From: DASYLJ01 sp964432595
GTDB taxonomy: Bacteria > Desulfobacterota > Binatia > DP-6
Direction: 5' to 3'
Assembly: GCA_964432595.1 (NCBI GenBank)
Contig: CAYSOF010000010.1
Location: 124,001-188,000 of the forward strand
DNA length: 64,000 bases
Below are positions 8,401 to 20,146 of the stretch, one piece after another. Positions within the stretch are counted from its first letter, which is position 1. Each line of letters opens with the position of its first letter. Position numbers and translations under genes: made by a program. The notes under the pieces are model-generated. The model was not told where the DNA came from. It ran no database searches and was given only the letters and a program-made list of their open reading frames with translations.

Positions 8401-9894
8401 ATGGGTGTCGCCGTGCGAGTCGAGCCGACCGTCGAGCGCTTCGTCAAAGCGCCCGTTCGCAAGATGCTGATCGACGGCCAGTGGGTCGAGGCCGCGTCGG
8501 GCAAGAGCTTCGAGACCGTCAATCCGGCCACCGGCGAGGTGCTGGCGCGCGTCGCCGAGGGTGATGCCGAGGACGTCGATCGCGCGGCGCGGGCTGCGCG
8601 GAAGGCGTTCGACGAAGGGCCATGGCCGCACATGGCGCCCCCGGAGCGGCAGCGCATCCTGCTGAAGCTCGCCGACCTCATCGAAGCGAACGCGCTCGAG
8701 CTGGCGCAGCTCGAAACGCTCGACAACGGCAAGTCGCTGTTCGAGACACAGAACGTCGACATCCCGTCGTCGGCGGAGACGTTCCGCTACTACGCCGGCT
8801 GGGTGAACAAGATCACGGGCGAGACGAGCCCGGCGAACCCCGGCTTCTTCAACTTCACGCTGCGCGAGCCGGTCGGCGTCTGCGGCCAGGTCATCCCCTG
8901 GAACTTCCCGCTGCTGATGGCCGCGTGGAAGCTCGGCCCCGCGCTTGCGTGCGGTAACACGGTCGTGCTGAAGCCGGCGGAGCAGACGCCGCTCACGGCG
9001 CTGCGGCTCGGCGAGCTGCTGCTCGAGGCGGGTGTGCCGCCGGGCGTCGTCAACATCATCCCCGGCTTCGGGCCGACCGCGGGCGGCGCCATCGTCCGCC
9101 ATCCGCTGATCGACAAGGTCGCGTTCACGGGCTCGACCGACGTCGGCAAGGAGATCCACCGCGAGAGCGCCGCGACGTTGAAGCGCGTGTCGCTCGAGCT
9201 CGGCGGCAAGTCGCCGAACATCGTCTTCGCCGACGCGAACATCGAGGACGCGGTCACCGGCGCGCTCACGGGCGTCTTCTTCAACCAGGGCGAGGTGTGC
9301 TGCGCGGGCACGCGGCTCTTCGTCGAGCAGAAGATCCACGATCAGTTCGCCGAGGCCGTCGCGAAGGCGGCGTCGGGTATGAAGCAGGGCCACGGGCTCG
9401 AGCCGGGCGTGCAGGTGGGGCCGCTCGTCAGCCAGGAGCAGCTCGACCGCGTCACCGGCTACCTGGACATCGGCAAGCAGGAAGGTGCCAAGGCGCTCGC
9501 CGGCGGCGAGCGCAACACGGCGCCGGGCCTCGAGGGCGGCTACTTCGTCAAGCCGACGGTCTTCACCGGCGTCCGCAACGACATGCGGATCGCGCGCGAG
9601 GAGATCTTCGGACCGGTCGTCTCCGTGATCCCCTTCAAGGACGAGCACGACGCCGTCTTCCAGGGCAACGACTCGCTCTACGGCCTGGCGGCCGGCGTGT
9701 GGACCCGCGACGTCGGCAAGGCGCACCGCGTGGCGCGGTCGCTGCGGGCGGGCACGGTGTGGGTCAACTGCTACAACGTCTTCGACGTCATCTCGCCGTT
9801 CGGCGGCTACAAGCAGAGCGGCTACGGCCGCGAGCTCAGCAAGTACGCGCTCGATCTCTACACGCAGGTGAAGAGCGTCTGGCTCAAGATCTGA
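8401..9894 (+). CDS. NAD(P)-dependent aldehyde dehydrogenase
   Basis: A full-length 497-residue class 1/2-type aldehyde dehydrogenase oxidising an aldehyde to the acid. Key residues: PWNFPLLMAAWKL (catalytic Asn and cofactor entry), FTGSTDVG (nucleotide-binding turn), LELGGKSPN (general-base Glu) and NQGEVCCAGTR with the nucleophilic cysteine at about residue 300. Conserved EEIFGPV and PFGGYKQSGYGRE follow. A strong ribosome binding site (GGGAGG) precedes the ATG. It is followed after 11 bases by an enoyl-CoA hydratase gene on the same strand, so both may serve one fatty- or aromatic-acid route. The physiological aldehyde is unknown. Confidence 0.93.
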   Translation: MGVAVRVEPTVERFVKAPVRKMLIDGQWVEAASGKSFETVNPATGEVLARVAEGDAEDVDRAARAARKAFDEGPWPHMAPPERQRILLKLADLIEANALELAQLETLDNGKSLFETQNVDIPSSAETFRYYAGWVNKITGETSPANPGFFNFTLREPVGVCGQVIPWNFPLLMAAWKLGPALACGNTVVLKPAEQTPLTALRLGELLLEAGVPPGVVNIIPGFGPTAGGAIVRHPLIDKVAFTGSTDVGKEIHRESAATLKRVSLELGGKSPNIVFADANIEDAVTGALTGVFFNQGEVCCAGTRLFVEQKIHDQFAEAVAKAASGMKQGHGLEPGVQVGPLVSQEQLDRVTGYLDIGKQEGAKALAGGERNTAPGLEGGYFVKPTVFTGVRNDMRIAREEIFGPVVSVIPFKDEHDAVFQGNDSLYGLAAGVWTRDVGKAHRVARSLRAGTVWVNCYNVFDVISPFGGYKQSGYGRELSKYALDLYTQVKSVWLKI

Positions 9895-9905
9895 CCCCGA
9901 GACGC

Positions 9906-10727
9906 ATGGGCTACGAGACGCTGCGGGTACAGGTCGACGAGGGCGTCGCCTGGGTCACGATCGATCATCCGCCGATCAACCTCTTCGACGCCGCGCTGAT
10001 GCGCGACCTGATGGTCTGCGGCGCGGCGCTCGAGGAGGACGCGGCCGTCCGCGTCGTCGTCCTGCAGAGCGCGAATCCCGAGTTCTTCATCGCCCACGCG
10101 GACGTCGCGCTGATCCAGACGTTGCCCACCGAGGTGCCGCCCAAGCCGACGGTGCCGACGTTCTTCCACACGCTCGTCGACCGCTTCCGCACGATGCCCA
10201 AGGCGACGATCGGCAAGATCGAGGGCCGGGCGCGCGGCGGCGGCAGCGAGCTGCTGCTGTCGCTCGACATGCGTTTCGGCGCGCTCGGCAGATGCGTGCT
10301 CGGGCAGCCGGAGGTCGCGCTCGGCATCATCCCCGGCGGCAGCGGCACCCAGCGGCTGCCGCGGCTGGTAGGACGGGCGCGCGCACTCGAGATCATCCTC
10401 GGCTGCGACGACGTTCCCGCCGACGTGGCCGAGCACTGGGGGTACCTCAACCGGGCGCTGCCGCCCGACGAGCTCGGCCCGTTCGTCGACCGTCTGGCGC
10501 GACGGATCGCGTCGTTTCCGGCCGAGGCCATCGCGCTCGCGAAGGCGTCGGTCGACGCGGCCATTCCGGGGGTCCGCGAGGGCCTCGTCGAGGAGGCGCA
10601 CGCCTTCAACCAGGCGGTCGCGACGCCGGCGGCGCGCGCGCGCATGGAGCGGTTCCTCGCCCGTGGCGGGCAGACGCGGGACGTCGAGCGCGACCTCACC
10701 GCGCTGCTCGATCTTCTCGGCTCGTAA
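9906..10727 (+). CDS. Enoyl-CoA hydratase (crotonase) family protein
   Basis: A 273-residue crotonase. Unlike the copy at 6261 it keeps both catalytic glutamates: GGGSELLLSLDM (Glu144 equivalent) and GQPEVALGIIPGGSGTQRL (Glu164 equivalent), so hydratase activity on 2-enoyl-CoA is plausible. The first oxyanion-hole segment is NPEFFIAHADV, divergent from the usual AG-AD form. The start ATG at 9906 lies 11 bases after the dehydrogenase stop, suggesting cotranscription. The role is probably beta-oxidation-type acid degradation. Confidence 0.85.
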   Translation: MGYETLRVQVDEGVAWVTIDHPPINLFDAALMRDLMVCGAALEEDAAVRVVVLQSANPEFFIAHADVALIQTLPTEVPPKPTVPTFFHTLVDRFRTMPKATIGKIEGRARGGGSELLLSLDMRFGALGRCVLGQPEVALGIIPGGSGTQRLPRLVGRARALEIILGCDDVPADVAEHWGYLNRALPPDELGPFVDRLARRIASFPAEAIALAKASVDAAIPGVREGLVEEAHAFNQAVATPAARARMERFLARGGQTRDVERDLTALLDLLGS

Positions 10728-10776
10728 AATCGCAACCGACCTCGACCGCACGTGTTCGCGGCGTCTGGAGGTTCGT

Positions 10777-11067
10777 ATGCGAAAGGTGCTGCTGGTGGTC
10801 GCGGGGCTTCTGCTGGCCGGTGGGCTCATGGCCCGTCCCGCGGAGGCCGGGGTGAACTTCTCGATCGGTCTCGGATTCCCGGTGTTCGGTCCCGTCTATC
10901 CGTATCCCGCGCCGGTCTACGTCGCTCCCCCGCCGGTCTACTACGCGCCGCCCGTCTACTACGGCCCGCCGCGCTACTACCCCTACGGTGGCTACGGCGG
11001 CGGCTACTACCGGGGCGGCTGGGGTGGCCGGGGCTACTACCGGGGCGGGCGCGGCTACTATCGATGA
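10777..11067 (+). CDS. Small secreted Tyr/Gly/Pro-rich protein
   Basis: A 96-residue protein with a signal peptide (MRKVLLVVAGLLLAGGLMARPAEA) and a low-complexity mature part: a Pro/Tyr half (PPPVYYAPPVYYGPPRYYP) followed by a Gly/Tyr/Arg half of YGGGYYRGGWGGRGYY type. Such proteins are usually envelope-associated with no assigned enzymatic role. A good ribosome binding site (TGGAG) precedes the ATG. The basic, aromatic tail could bind nucleic acid, polysaccharide or membrane; this is a guess. Confidence 0.7.
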   Translation: MRKVLLVVAGLLLAGGLMARPAEAGVNFSIGLGFPVFGPVYPYPAPVYVAPPPVYYAPPVYYGPPRYYPYGGYGGGYYRGGWGGRGYYRGGRGYYR

Positions 11068-11082
11068 TCCGGTAGATATCCG

Positions 11083-11111
11083 TTGACTGACGCCCCCGTG
11101 TCCAACATACG
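11083..11111 (+). promoter_or_regulatory. Predicted sigma70-type promoter of the RND efflux operon
   Basis: A -35 hexamer TTGACT at 11083-11088, a 17-base spacer and a -10-like CATACG at 11106-11111 lie directly upstream of the TetR gene. The -35 is 5/6 to consensus and the -10 is weak. The -10 falls inside the palindromic operator at 11101-11129, as expected for a repressed promoter. The in-frame TTG at 11083 is therefore the -35 box and not a start codon. Confidence 0.5.
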
Positions 11112-11129
11112 CTTTAAGCGCATGTTGGA
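11101..11129. promoter_or_regulatory. Palindromic TetR operator over the efflux promoter and start codon
   Basis: A 29-base inverted repeat: outer arms TCCAACAT and ATGTTGGA, inner arms CGCTT and AAGCG, with a single central T and one A/C mismatch between the arms. Everything else is perfectly palindromic. It covers the likely -10 box and the start codon (ATG at 11122) of the adjacent TetR gene. Length and position are typical of a TetR autorepressor operator; binding is inferred. Confidence 0.7.
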
Positions 11130-11781
11130 ACGGGGTGACCGGGCCCGGCCGACGGCGCCCGAGACCAGACAGAGGATCCTCGACGCCGCGGAACGGCTCT
11201 TCGCAGAGGAAGGATTCGCGCGGACGTCTCTGCGCGCCGTGACGCTGGCCGCCGGCGTCAACGTCGCGGCCGTCCACTACCACTACGGATCGAAGGAGGC
11301 GCTGGCCGAGGCGGTGTTCGCCCGCCGCGTCGTCCCGGTCAACGCCGAGCGGCTCGCCTGGCTCGATCGGCTCGAGGCGGCCCCGTCGCCGCCCACGGTG
11401 GCCCAGGTCCTGGAGGCCTTCATCGCTCCGACGTTCCGCGCCGCGGCGGCGATGGGCGAGGGTGATCCGAGCCTGTCCCTCCTGATCGCGCGCTTCTACG
11501 CGGAGCCGGAAGACGTCATGGAGCGGATGGTGCGCGAGCAGTTCGGCGAGGTGGGCCGCCGCTTCACCGCCAGCCTCGGCCGCCTGCTGCCCCACCTCCA
11601 GCCGAGCGAGGTGTCCTGGCGCTTCCAGTTCACGCTCGCCGCCATGACGCACGTCCTCTCGGGACGTCATCGGTTCGAGGTCATCCCCGGCCTGCGGCTC
11701 GACGGCGGCGACGACGATGCCATCCGCCGCCTCGTCGCCTTCTGCGTCCCGGGCTTCGCCGCCCCGGCGGTGTCCGCATGA
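11122..11781 (+). CDS. TetR family transcriptional repressor of the adjacent RND pump
   Basis: A 219-residue TetR-type regulator. The N-terminal helix-turn-helix is clear (RQRILDAAERLFAEEGF, then AAGVNVAAVHYHYGSKEALAEAVF). The C-terminal ligand domain resembles the CecR/YbiH-like group (DUF1956-type), including the motif SLLIARFYAEPEDVMERMV. It is the first gene of a three-gene operon; its TGA overlaps the ATG of the membrane fusion protein (ATGA). The start at 11122 lies within the palindromic operator and just downstream of the promoter, so upstream alternatives are excluded. Inferred role: repress the operon until an effluxed compound binds. Confidence 0.85.
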   Translation: MLERGDRARPTAPETRQRILDAAERLFAEEGFARTSLRAVTLAAGVNVAAVHYHYGSKEALAEAVFARRVVPVNAERLAWLDRLEAAPSPPTVAQVLEAFIAPTFRAAAAMGEGDPSLSLLIARFYAEPEDVMERMVREQFGEVGRRFTASLGRLLPHLQPSEVSWRFQFTLAAMTHVLSGRHRFEVIPGLRLDGGDDDAIRRLVAFCVPGFAAPAVSA

Positions 11782-12952
11782 GCGTCCGCCTGCGCGATCC
11801 CCGGGTGCTCCTGCCGATCGGGGTGCTGGCGCTGTCGCTGGTCCTCGCCGCCGTGATGATGGCGGCGCGGACGCCCGTCGCCACCGAGCCGCCGGAGGTC
11901 GTCCCGCCGCTGGTGCGCGTGATCGACGTGACGCCGCGCGACCTGCGGCTGACCGTACAGACGCAGGGCACGGTCGTGCCGCGCACCCAGAGCACGCTCG
12001 TGCCCGAGGTGGGCGGCCGCATCGTCTGGACGTCGCCGGCGCTCGCGGCCGGTGGCTTCTTCGCCGCCGACGAGCCGCTCGTCCGGCTGGATCGCGCCGA
12101 TGCCGAGGTGCGGCTCGCGCGGGCCGAGGCGACCGCGGCGGCGGCGCGCAGCCAGGCACAGCTCGCCCGCCGCAACGGCGCGCGCAGCCGCGAGCTGGCG
12201 CAGCAGGGCATCGTCAGCGCGATGACGCTCGACGACGCCGAGAACGCGGAGCGCGTCGCCACGGCGACGCAGCGCGAAGCCGAGGCGGCGCTCGATCAGG
12301 CGCGTCGCGATCTCGAGCGTACCGAGCTGCGGGCGCCGTTCGCGGGACGCGTGCGCGAAAAGCTGGTCGACGTCGGCCAGTTCGTCGATCGTGGAACGCC
12401 GCTCGCGACGCTCTATGCCGTCGACTGGGCCGAGGTGCGGCTGCCCGTCGCCGACACCGACCTGGCGTTCCTCGACCTGCGTCTCGACCACCGCGGCGAC
12501 GCCCAGGCGCAGGCGGGACCCGAGGTGGAGCTGCGCGCCGACTTCGCCGGCCGCACGCATCGGTGGCGCGGGCGCATCGTCCGCACCGAGGGCGAGATCG
12601 ACCCGCAGAGCCGCATGGTGCACGCGGTCGCGCGCGTCGAGGACCCGTACGGCCGCGGCGAGGATCCCGAGCGGCCGCCGCTGGCCGTCGGCCTGTTCGT
12701 GCAGGCCGAGATCGTCGGCCGCGACGTGCCGAACGCGATCACGCTGCCGCGCGCCGCGCTGCGCGGCGCCGACCAGGTGCTCGTGGTCGGGCCGGACGAC
12801 CGGCTCGACGTACGCACCGTGAAGGTGCTGCGCCGCGACCGCCACGGCGTGGTCGTCGCCGACGGCCTCGCGCCGGGCGAGCGGGTCTGCGTGTCTCCGC
12901 TCGAGGCCGCGGTCGACGGGATGCCCGTCCGCACCGTCGCCGAGACTCCGTC

Positions 12953-12956
<4 letters not shown>
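11778..12956 (+). CDS. RND efflux membrane fusion (periplasmic adaptor) protein
   Basis: A 392-residue adaptor linking the inner-membrane RND pump to an outer-membrane channel. It has one N-terminal membrane anchor (LLPIGVLALSLVLAAVMMA), a lipoyl half (VPEVGGRIVWTSPALAAGGFF), an alpha-helical hairpin around residues 110-175 rich in Ala/Glu/Arg, the second lipoyl half (LRAPFAGRVREKLVDVGQFVDRGTPLA), then beta-barrel and membrane-proximal domains. It overlaps tetR and the pump gene by 4 nt on each side. No outer-membrane channel is encoded in this operon; the nearest TolC-like gene is at 32985. Confidence 0.9.
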
Positions 12957-16204
<3,248 letters not shown>

Positions 16205-16219
<15 letters not shown>

Positions 16220-16501
16220 GCGCAGCACGACCAGCGTCGCCCCGAGACCGCCGCGCTCCGGCGGCGCGTCGCGGAACGATGCGACCATGGGCAGGCGGCC
16301 GAGCGTGGCCTGCACGCGGGCGCGCTGCACGCCGATGCCGCGGCCGTGGATCAGCCGCACCTCGGTGAAGCCGGCCTCCTGCGCGGCGTCCAGATAGGCT
16401 TCGACCACCGACGGGATCTCGCGCGGCGCGAACGGATGCAGGTCGAGCGCGTCCTCGATGGGAACGACGACGGGCTGCTCGTCGTCGTCGGGATCGCTCA
16501 T
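16205..16501 (-). CDS. Smr domain protein
   Basis: A 98-residue stand-alone Smr (small MutS-related) domain, PF01713. The diagnostic motifs are DLHPF near residue 20, LIHGRGIG mid-protein and GGLGATLVVL at the C-terminus. Smr domains nick or cleave nucleic acids (MutS2 C-terminus, YdaL-like endonucleases). An acidic tail-like N-terminus (MSDPDDDE) precedes it. Its start overlaps the stop of the hydrolase upstream by 4 nt, making it the last gene of a four-gene operon; its 3' end overlaps the RND gene on the other strand. Confidence 0.85.
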
Positions 16502-17343
16502 CGGCCCTCGGCGAGGAACGTGACGACGGCCGACGCGAACGCGTCGTTGCGATCGCCGGCGACCATGTGCCCGGCGCCCGACACGTCGACGTAGCGCGCC
16601 CGCGGCGCGACCTGCAGGAACTGCCGTGCGCCGTCCTCGCTGACGACGTCGCTCATCCGTCCGCGGACGAGCAGCATCGGGACGCGGATCGCGCGGGCGG
16701 CGTCCTCCAGCCGGTGCGGCTGCTGCGTGGCGCTCGGCCGCTTGTCGCCGCGCATGAGCCGCGGGTCCCAGTGCCAGCGATAGCGGCCGTCGTCACCGAG
16801 GCGCAGGTTCTTGCGCAGGCCGTCGAGGTCCTTCGGGCGCGGGCGGTGGACGAGGTAGCCGGCGACCGCGTCCGCTGCCTCCTCGAGCGTGGCGAAGCCG
16901 TCGGGATTGCCGGTCATGAAGTCGATGATGCGCCCGACGCCGACCTGGTCGACGCGCGGCGCGATGTCGACGAGCACGACGGCCGACGCCGGCGGCGGAT
17001 CGAGCTCGCCCTGCGCGACCAGCGTCGCGAGGCCGCCGAGCGACGCGCCGACGACGGCCGGCGGCTGTGGAAACTTCGCGGCCATCGCCTGCAGATCGCG
17101 CGCGAAGGCGTCGACGGAGTAGTCGCCGTCGGGATCCCACGTGCTGTCGCCGTGGCCGCGCAGATCGACGGCGACGGCGTACCGCCCCGCCTGCGCGAGC
17201 GCGGCGGCGGTGCCGCCCCAGGCGTGACGCGTCTGGCCGCCGCCGTGCAGCAGGAGGACGCCGGGTGCGTCGGCATCGCCCCAGGCGTCGCCGACGAGCT
17301 GCAGCGGACCCACTTCGAACGTCACGCGACGCGGCTCACCCAT
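16498..17343 (-). CDS. Alpha/beta-fold hydrolase
   Basis: A 281-residue alpha/beta hydrolase. Oxyanion-hole motif LLLHGGGQTRHAWGG near residue 30, nucleophile elbow VGASLGGLATL (Ser), acid residue near MLLVRGRMSDVVSEDG, and catalytic His in GAGHMVAGDRNDAF. This is the arrangement of epoxide hydrolases, haloperoxidases and C-C bond hydrolases; the substrate cannot be assigned. No signal peptide. The first 8 bases overlap the 3' end of the upstream hydrolase gene. Confidence 0.88.
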   Translation of the reverse strand: MGEPRRVTFEVGPLQLVGDAWGDADAPGVLLLHGGGQTRHAWGGTAAALAQAGRYAVAVDLRGHGDSTWDPDGDYSVDAFARDLQAMAAKFPQPPAVVGASLGGLATLVAQGELDPPPASAVVLVDIAPRVDQVGVGRIIDFMTGNPDGFATLEEAADAVAGYLVHRPRPKDLDGLRKNLRLGDDGRYRWHWDPRLMRGDKRPSATQQPHRLEDAARAIRVPMLLVRGRMSDVVSEDGARQFLQVAPRARYVDVSGAGHMVAGDRNDAFASAVVTFLAEGR

Positions 17344-18046
17344 TCCCGTCCTCCACCGGCGGCTGCGCGAGCACGTCCGGGATCCATCGGCCGAGACGAT
17401 CGCGCAGATCGGAGGCCGCCTCGACGAGCAGGTGCCCGGCGCCCGGCAGGACGACGACCTCGCCCGCGCCGGCCAGCGCCTGCACCGCCTGACTGGCCAT
17501 GACGGGCAGCAGCTCGTCGCGATCGCCGTGGAGCAGGAGCAGCGGACGACGGAGCGCGCCCGCGCCCTCGCAGCCAGCCGACTGCGTCGAGAGCGTCACC
17601 ACGCCGCAGGTCATCGGCCGCAACGCGATGCCGGCGTTGATCGCGACGGCGCCGCCGAACGAGTGGCCCATCACGACGAACCGCCGCCCGCCGTTGCGGT
17701 GCGCGAGGTCTGCCGCGCCCGCCACGTCGAGCACGCACGCGTCGAGGTCGTTCGGGCGCCGGTAGCCGACGCGAATGGTGCCGATGCCCTTTGCGGCGAA
17801 CGTCTCGCCGAGCGCGTGGTAGAGGCCTTCGGCAGGGCCCAGCAGCCCGCCCATCGCGCCGCCGCACATCAGGACCACGCGCTCGTGCGTCGGGTCGCCG
17901 TGCCAGAGGAACGTCAGCAGCCCCTCGAACGTGTAGCCTTCGATGTGGCGGAGGCCGGGCGTCACCAGGACGTCCTGCTTCGCGATGACGCGCAGGCGAT
18001 CGAGCGGCCGCTCGCGCGCTTTGGCGGGCGGAGCGTCGCTGCTCAT
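17336..18046 (-). CDS. Alpha/beta-fold hydrolase, dienelactone-hydrolase-like
   Basis: A 236-residue alpha/beta hydrolase. Nucleophile elbow VMGHSFGGAVAINAG (Ser), acid in LLLLHGDRDELLPV, and His in LPGAGHLLVEA. The N-terminal strand VVLMCGGAMGGLLG forms the oxyanion region. Length and motifs fit the DLH-like or short-esterase groups. The start ATG overlaps the amidase stop (ATGA), so translation is coupled to the amidase. It may act on an ester or lactone of the same substrate. Confidence 0.85.
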   Translation of the reverse strand: MSSDAPPAKARERPLDRLRVIAKQDVLVTPGLRHIEGYTFEGLLTFLWHGDPTHERVVLMCGGAMGGLLGPAEGLYHALGETFAAKGIGTIRVGYRRPNDLDACVLDVAGAADLAHRNGGRRFVVMGHSFGGAVAINAGIALRPMTCGVVTLSTQSAGCEGAGALRRPLLLLHGDRDELLPVMASQAVQALAGAGEVVVLPGAGHLLVEAASDLRDRLGRWIPDVLAQPPVEDGNG

Positions 18047-19488
18047 GCGCCGACGGGCGGACGGCGGTCCGCCCACGGCTGCGCCTCTTCCAGCTGCGCC
18101 GCGACGCGCAGCAGGAGGTCCTCGCGGAGATACGGCGCGACGAGCTGCATGCCGAGCGGCAGGCCGTCGGCGCTCCAGTGCAGCGGCAGCGAGATCGCCG
18201 GCTGCCCCGACATGTTGAACGGCGACGTGAACGCCGCGAACATGCTCGCGCGCATGCCGGCGACGACCGGCGCGTCGGGATCGGGCGTGAACGTGCCGAG
18301 CGGCGGCGGCGGCTCGGGAACGGTCGGCGTCAGGAGGAGATCGAAGCCGCTCTCCCACCACGCGGCCAGCCGTCGTGTGTAGCCGTGGATCCAGTCGACG
18401 GTCGTCAGATACTGCATGGCGGTGCAGCCGCGGCCGAGGGTCGCGAGCTCCCAGTTGAGCGGGTCGACGTCCTCGCGGCCGAGCGGGCGGCCGGCGAACA
18501 TGCTCAGCGTCTCGAGCAGGTGCGCGATCTCCGTCGCGTACATCAGGGAGAAGTGCTGGCCCACCTCGGGCTCGTCGAGCGCATCGGGATGCGACGGGAC
18601 CACCTCGTGGCCGAGCGCCGTGAGGATGCCGGCGGTACCCTCGACGGCGGCGACCACTTCGGGATGGACCGTGCCCATGTTGCCCGGCGCGCGCGTCAGC
18701 ATTCCGATACGCAGCTTGCCGGGCGCAGTCCCCGGCTCGAGTGCGTACGGGCGCGCCGGCGGCGGCGCGGTGTACGGGTCGCCCGGCATGTGGCCGGCGA
18801 CCGCGTCGAGGATCGCGGCCGTGTCGCGCACCGAGCGCGTGACGACGCCCTCGGAGACCATGCCGTTCATGCCGTCGCCCACGTCCGGCCCGAACGACGT
18901 CCGTCCGCGCGACGGCTTGAGCCCGACGAGCCCGCACTCGCTCGCCGGGATGCGGATGCTGCCGCCGCCGTCGTTCGCGTGCGCGGCGGGCACCATGCCC
19001 GACGCGACGGCCGCGGCCGAGCCACCGCTCGATCCGCCGGTGGAGTGTCCGGGGTTCCACGGGTTGCGCGACGGCCCGTACGCGTCGGGCTCCGTCGTCG
19101 GCAGCGTGCCGAGCTCCGGCGTGTTCGTGCGCCCGACGATGACGAAGCCGGCGGCGCGGAGCTTCTGCGCGAGGTACGAGTCGTGAGGGATCCGGAGCCC
19201 GTTGTCGCGGAGGAAGCGGGTGCCCATGTGCATCGGGTCGCCCGCCGTCGAGCACAGCAGGTCCTTCACGAGCATCGGCACGCCGTGGAACGGGCCGCTC
19301 CCGGCGCCCGCCGCGCGGGCTTCCGCGCGGGCGTCGTCGAAGCGGGGATGGATGACCGCGTTGAGCTGGGGATTCAGGCGTTCGATGCGGGCGATCGCCG
19401 AGTCGACGAGCTCGATCGGCGTCACCTCGCGGCGGTGGACCAGCTCCGCCTGCGCGGTCGCATCGAGACGGGAGAAATCGTCGGGCAT
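18043..19488 (-). CDS. Amidase-signature family amidohydrolase
   Basis: A 481-residue amidase (PF01425) with the Ser-cisSer-Lys triad: Lys in PMLVKDLLC, cis-Ser in the signature STGGSSGGSAAAVASGMVP, and nucleophilic Ser in DGGGSIRIPASECGLVGLKPSRGRTS. It hydrolyses amides or carbamates to acids. It is the first gene of the amidase-hydrolase-hydrolase-Smr operon. I chose the start at 19488 (MPDDFSRLDATA), which matches the usual family N-terminus; an ATG at 19515 would add nine residues. The divergent flavin-reductase gene begins 102 bases away. Confidence 0.9.
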   Translation of the reverse strand: MPDDFSRLDATAQAELVHRREVTPIELVDSAIARIERLNPQLNAVIHPRFDDARAEARAAGAGSGPFHGVPMLVKDLLCSTAGDPMHMGTRFLRDNGLRIPHDSYLAQKLRAAGFVIVGRTNTPELGTLPTTEPDAYGPSRNPWNPGHSTGGSSGGSAAAVASGMVPAAHANDGGGSIRIPASECGLVGLKPSRGRTSFGPDVGDGMNGMVSEGVVTRSVRDTAAILDAVAGHMPGDPYTAPPPARPYALEPGTAPGKLRIGMLTRAPGNMGTVHPEVVAAVEGTAGILTALGHEVVPSHPDALDEPEVGQHFSLMYATEIAHLLETLSMFAGRPLGREDVDPLNWELATLGRGCTAMQYLTTVDWIHGYTRRLAAWWESGFDLLLTPTVPEPPPPLGTFTPDPDAPVVAGMRASMFAAFTSPFNMSGQPAISLPLHWSADGLPLGMQLVAPYLREDLLLRVAAQLEEAQPWADRRPPVGA

Positions 19489-19589
19489 GTCCGACGCTAC
19501 GACGAGGTTCCGCATCAAGTCCAGCCCTGCGCCCAGCTCGTTCTTCGCGCGATTGACAGCGTGCGCGCGGCACGAAAAGGGTGCTGCCC

Positions 19590-20102
19590 ATGAGCTCCAG
19601 CGTGCGCCCCGATCTGCTGCGTGCCCTCACCGCGCTGACGACCGGCATCTACGTGCTGGCGGTGCGCGACGGCGACGAGCGCCACGCGATGTCGGCGTCG
19701 TGGGTCACGCAGGTCTCCGGCGATCCGCCGCTGCTCGTCGCCGCCGTCGACCGGGCGCATCGCACGCACGGCGTGATCGAGCGCACCGGCGCGTTCGCGC
19801 TGAACGTCGTCGGCGAGCGCGGACGCCACCTCGAGGACTTCTTCCACTCGGCCGGTGCGCAGCGCGCGGACAACCTCGCGACGGTCGCGTACGAGGATGG
19901 GCCCGGCGGGCTCCCGCTCCTCCACGGCGCGATGGTGAGCCTCGAGTGCCGCGTGCAGCAGGCGCACACGGCCGGCGACCACACGCTCTTCGTGGCGTCG
20001 ATCGAGCGTGTCGTCGAGCGCGGCAACGACAAGCCGCTGACGTCGCAGGCGCTCGAGTACGTGTACGTCGGGACGGTCGTCCCGCAGCCCGTGCGCGACT
20101 GA
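19590..20102 (+). CDS. Flavin reductase-like domain protein
   Basis: A 170-residue protein of the flavin_Reduct family (PF01613), FMN-binding split-barrel. Typical opening LRALTALTTGIYVLAVRDG, then HAMSASWVTQVSGDPPLLVAAV for flavin binding, and FALNVVGERGRHLEDFF. Members supply reduced flavin to monooxygenases or are stand-alone oxidoreductases. The ATG at 19590 has an AAGGG site upstream; a GTG at 19581 is also in frame. The TetR gene follows 44 bases later. Confidence 0.85.
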   Translation: MSSSVRPDLLRALTALTTGIYVLAVRDGDERHAMSASWVTQVSGDPPLLVAAVDRAHRTHGVIERTGAFALNVVGERGRHLEDFFHSAGAQRADNLATVAYEDGPGGLPLLHGAMVSLECRVQQAHTAGDHTLFVASIERVVERGNDKPLTSQALEYVYVGTVVPQPVRD

Positions 20103-20108
20103 CGCGCC

Positions 20109-20138
20109 TTGCGGTAAAGCGCCTGCGTTAGCTACAAG
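20109..20138 (+). promoter_or_regulatory. Candidate promoter of the second TetR gene
   Basis: TTGCGG at 20109-20114 and TACAAG at 20133-20138 are separated by 18 bases (or CTACAA with 17). Transcription would start within a few bases of the ATG at 20147. No convincing palindrome is present; the half-sites TAAAGCGC / CTGCGTTA match only partly. Confidence 0.35.
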
Positions 20139-20146
20139 TCGCGCCG

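Noticed and set aside
6103..9726. The open frame upstream of the Ig-like gene in its own frame
   Set aside because: It is antisense to the crotonase, SMP-30 and aldehyde dehydrogenase genes and has no start or motif of its own; the gene starts at 6102.
11083..11121. TTG at 11083 as start of the TetR gene
   Set aside because: It is the -35 hexamer of the likely promoter, and the intervening codons run through the operator palindrome.
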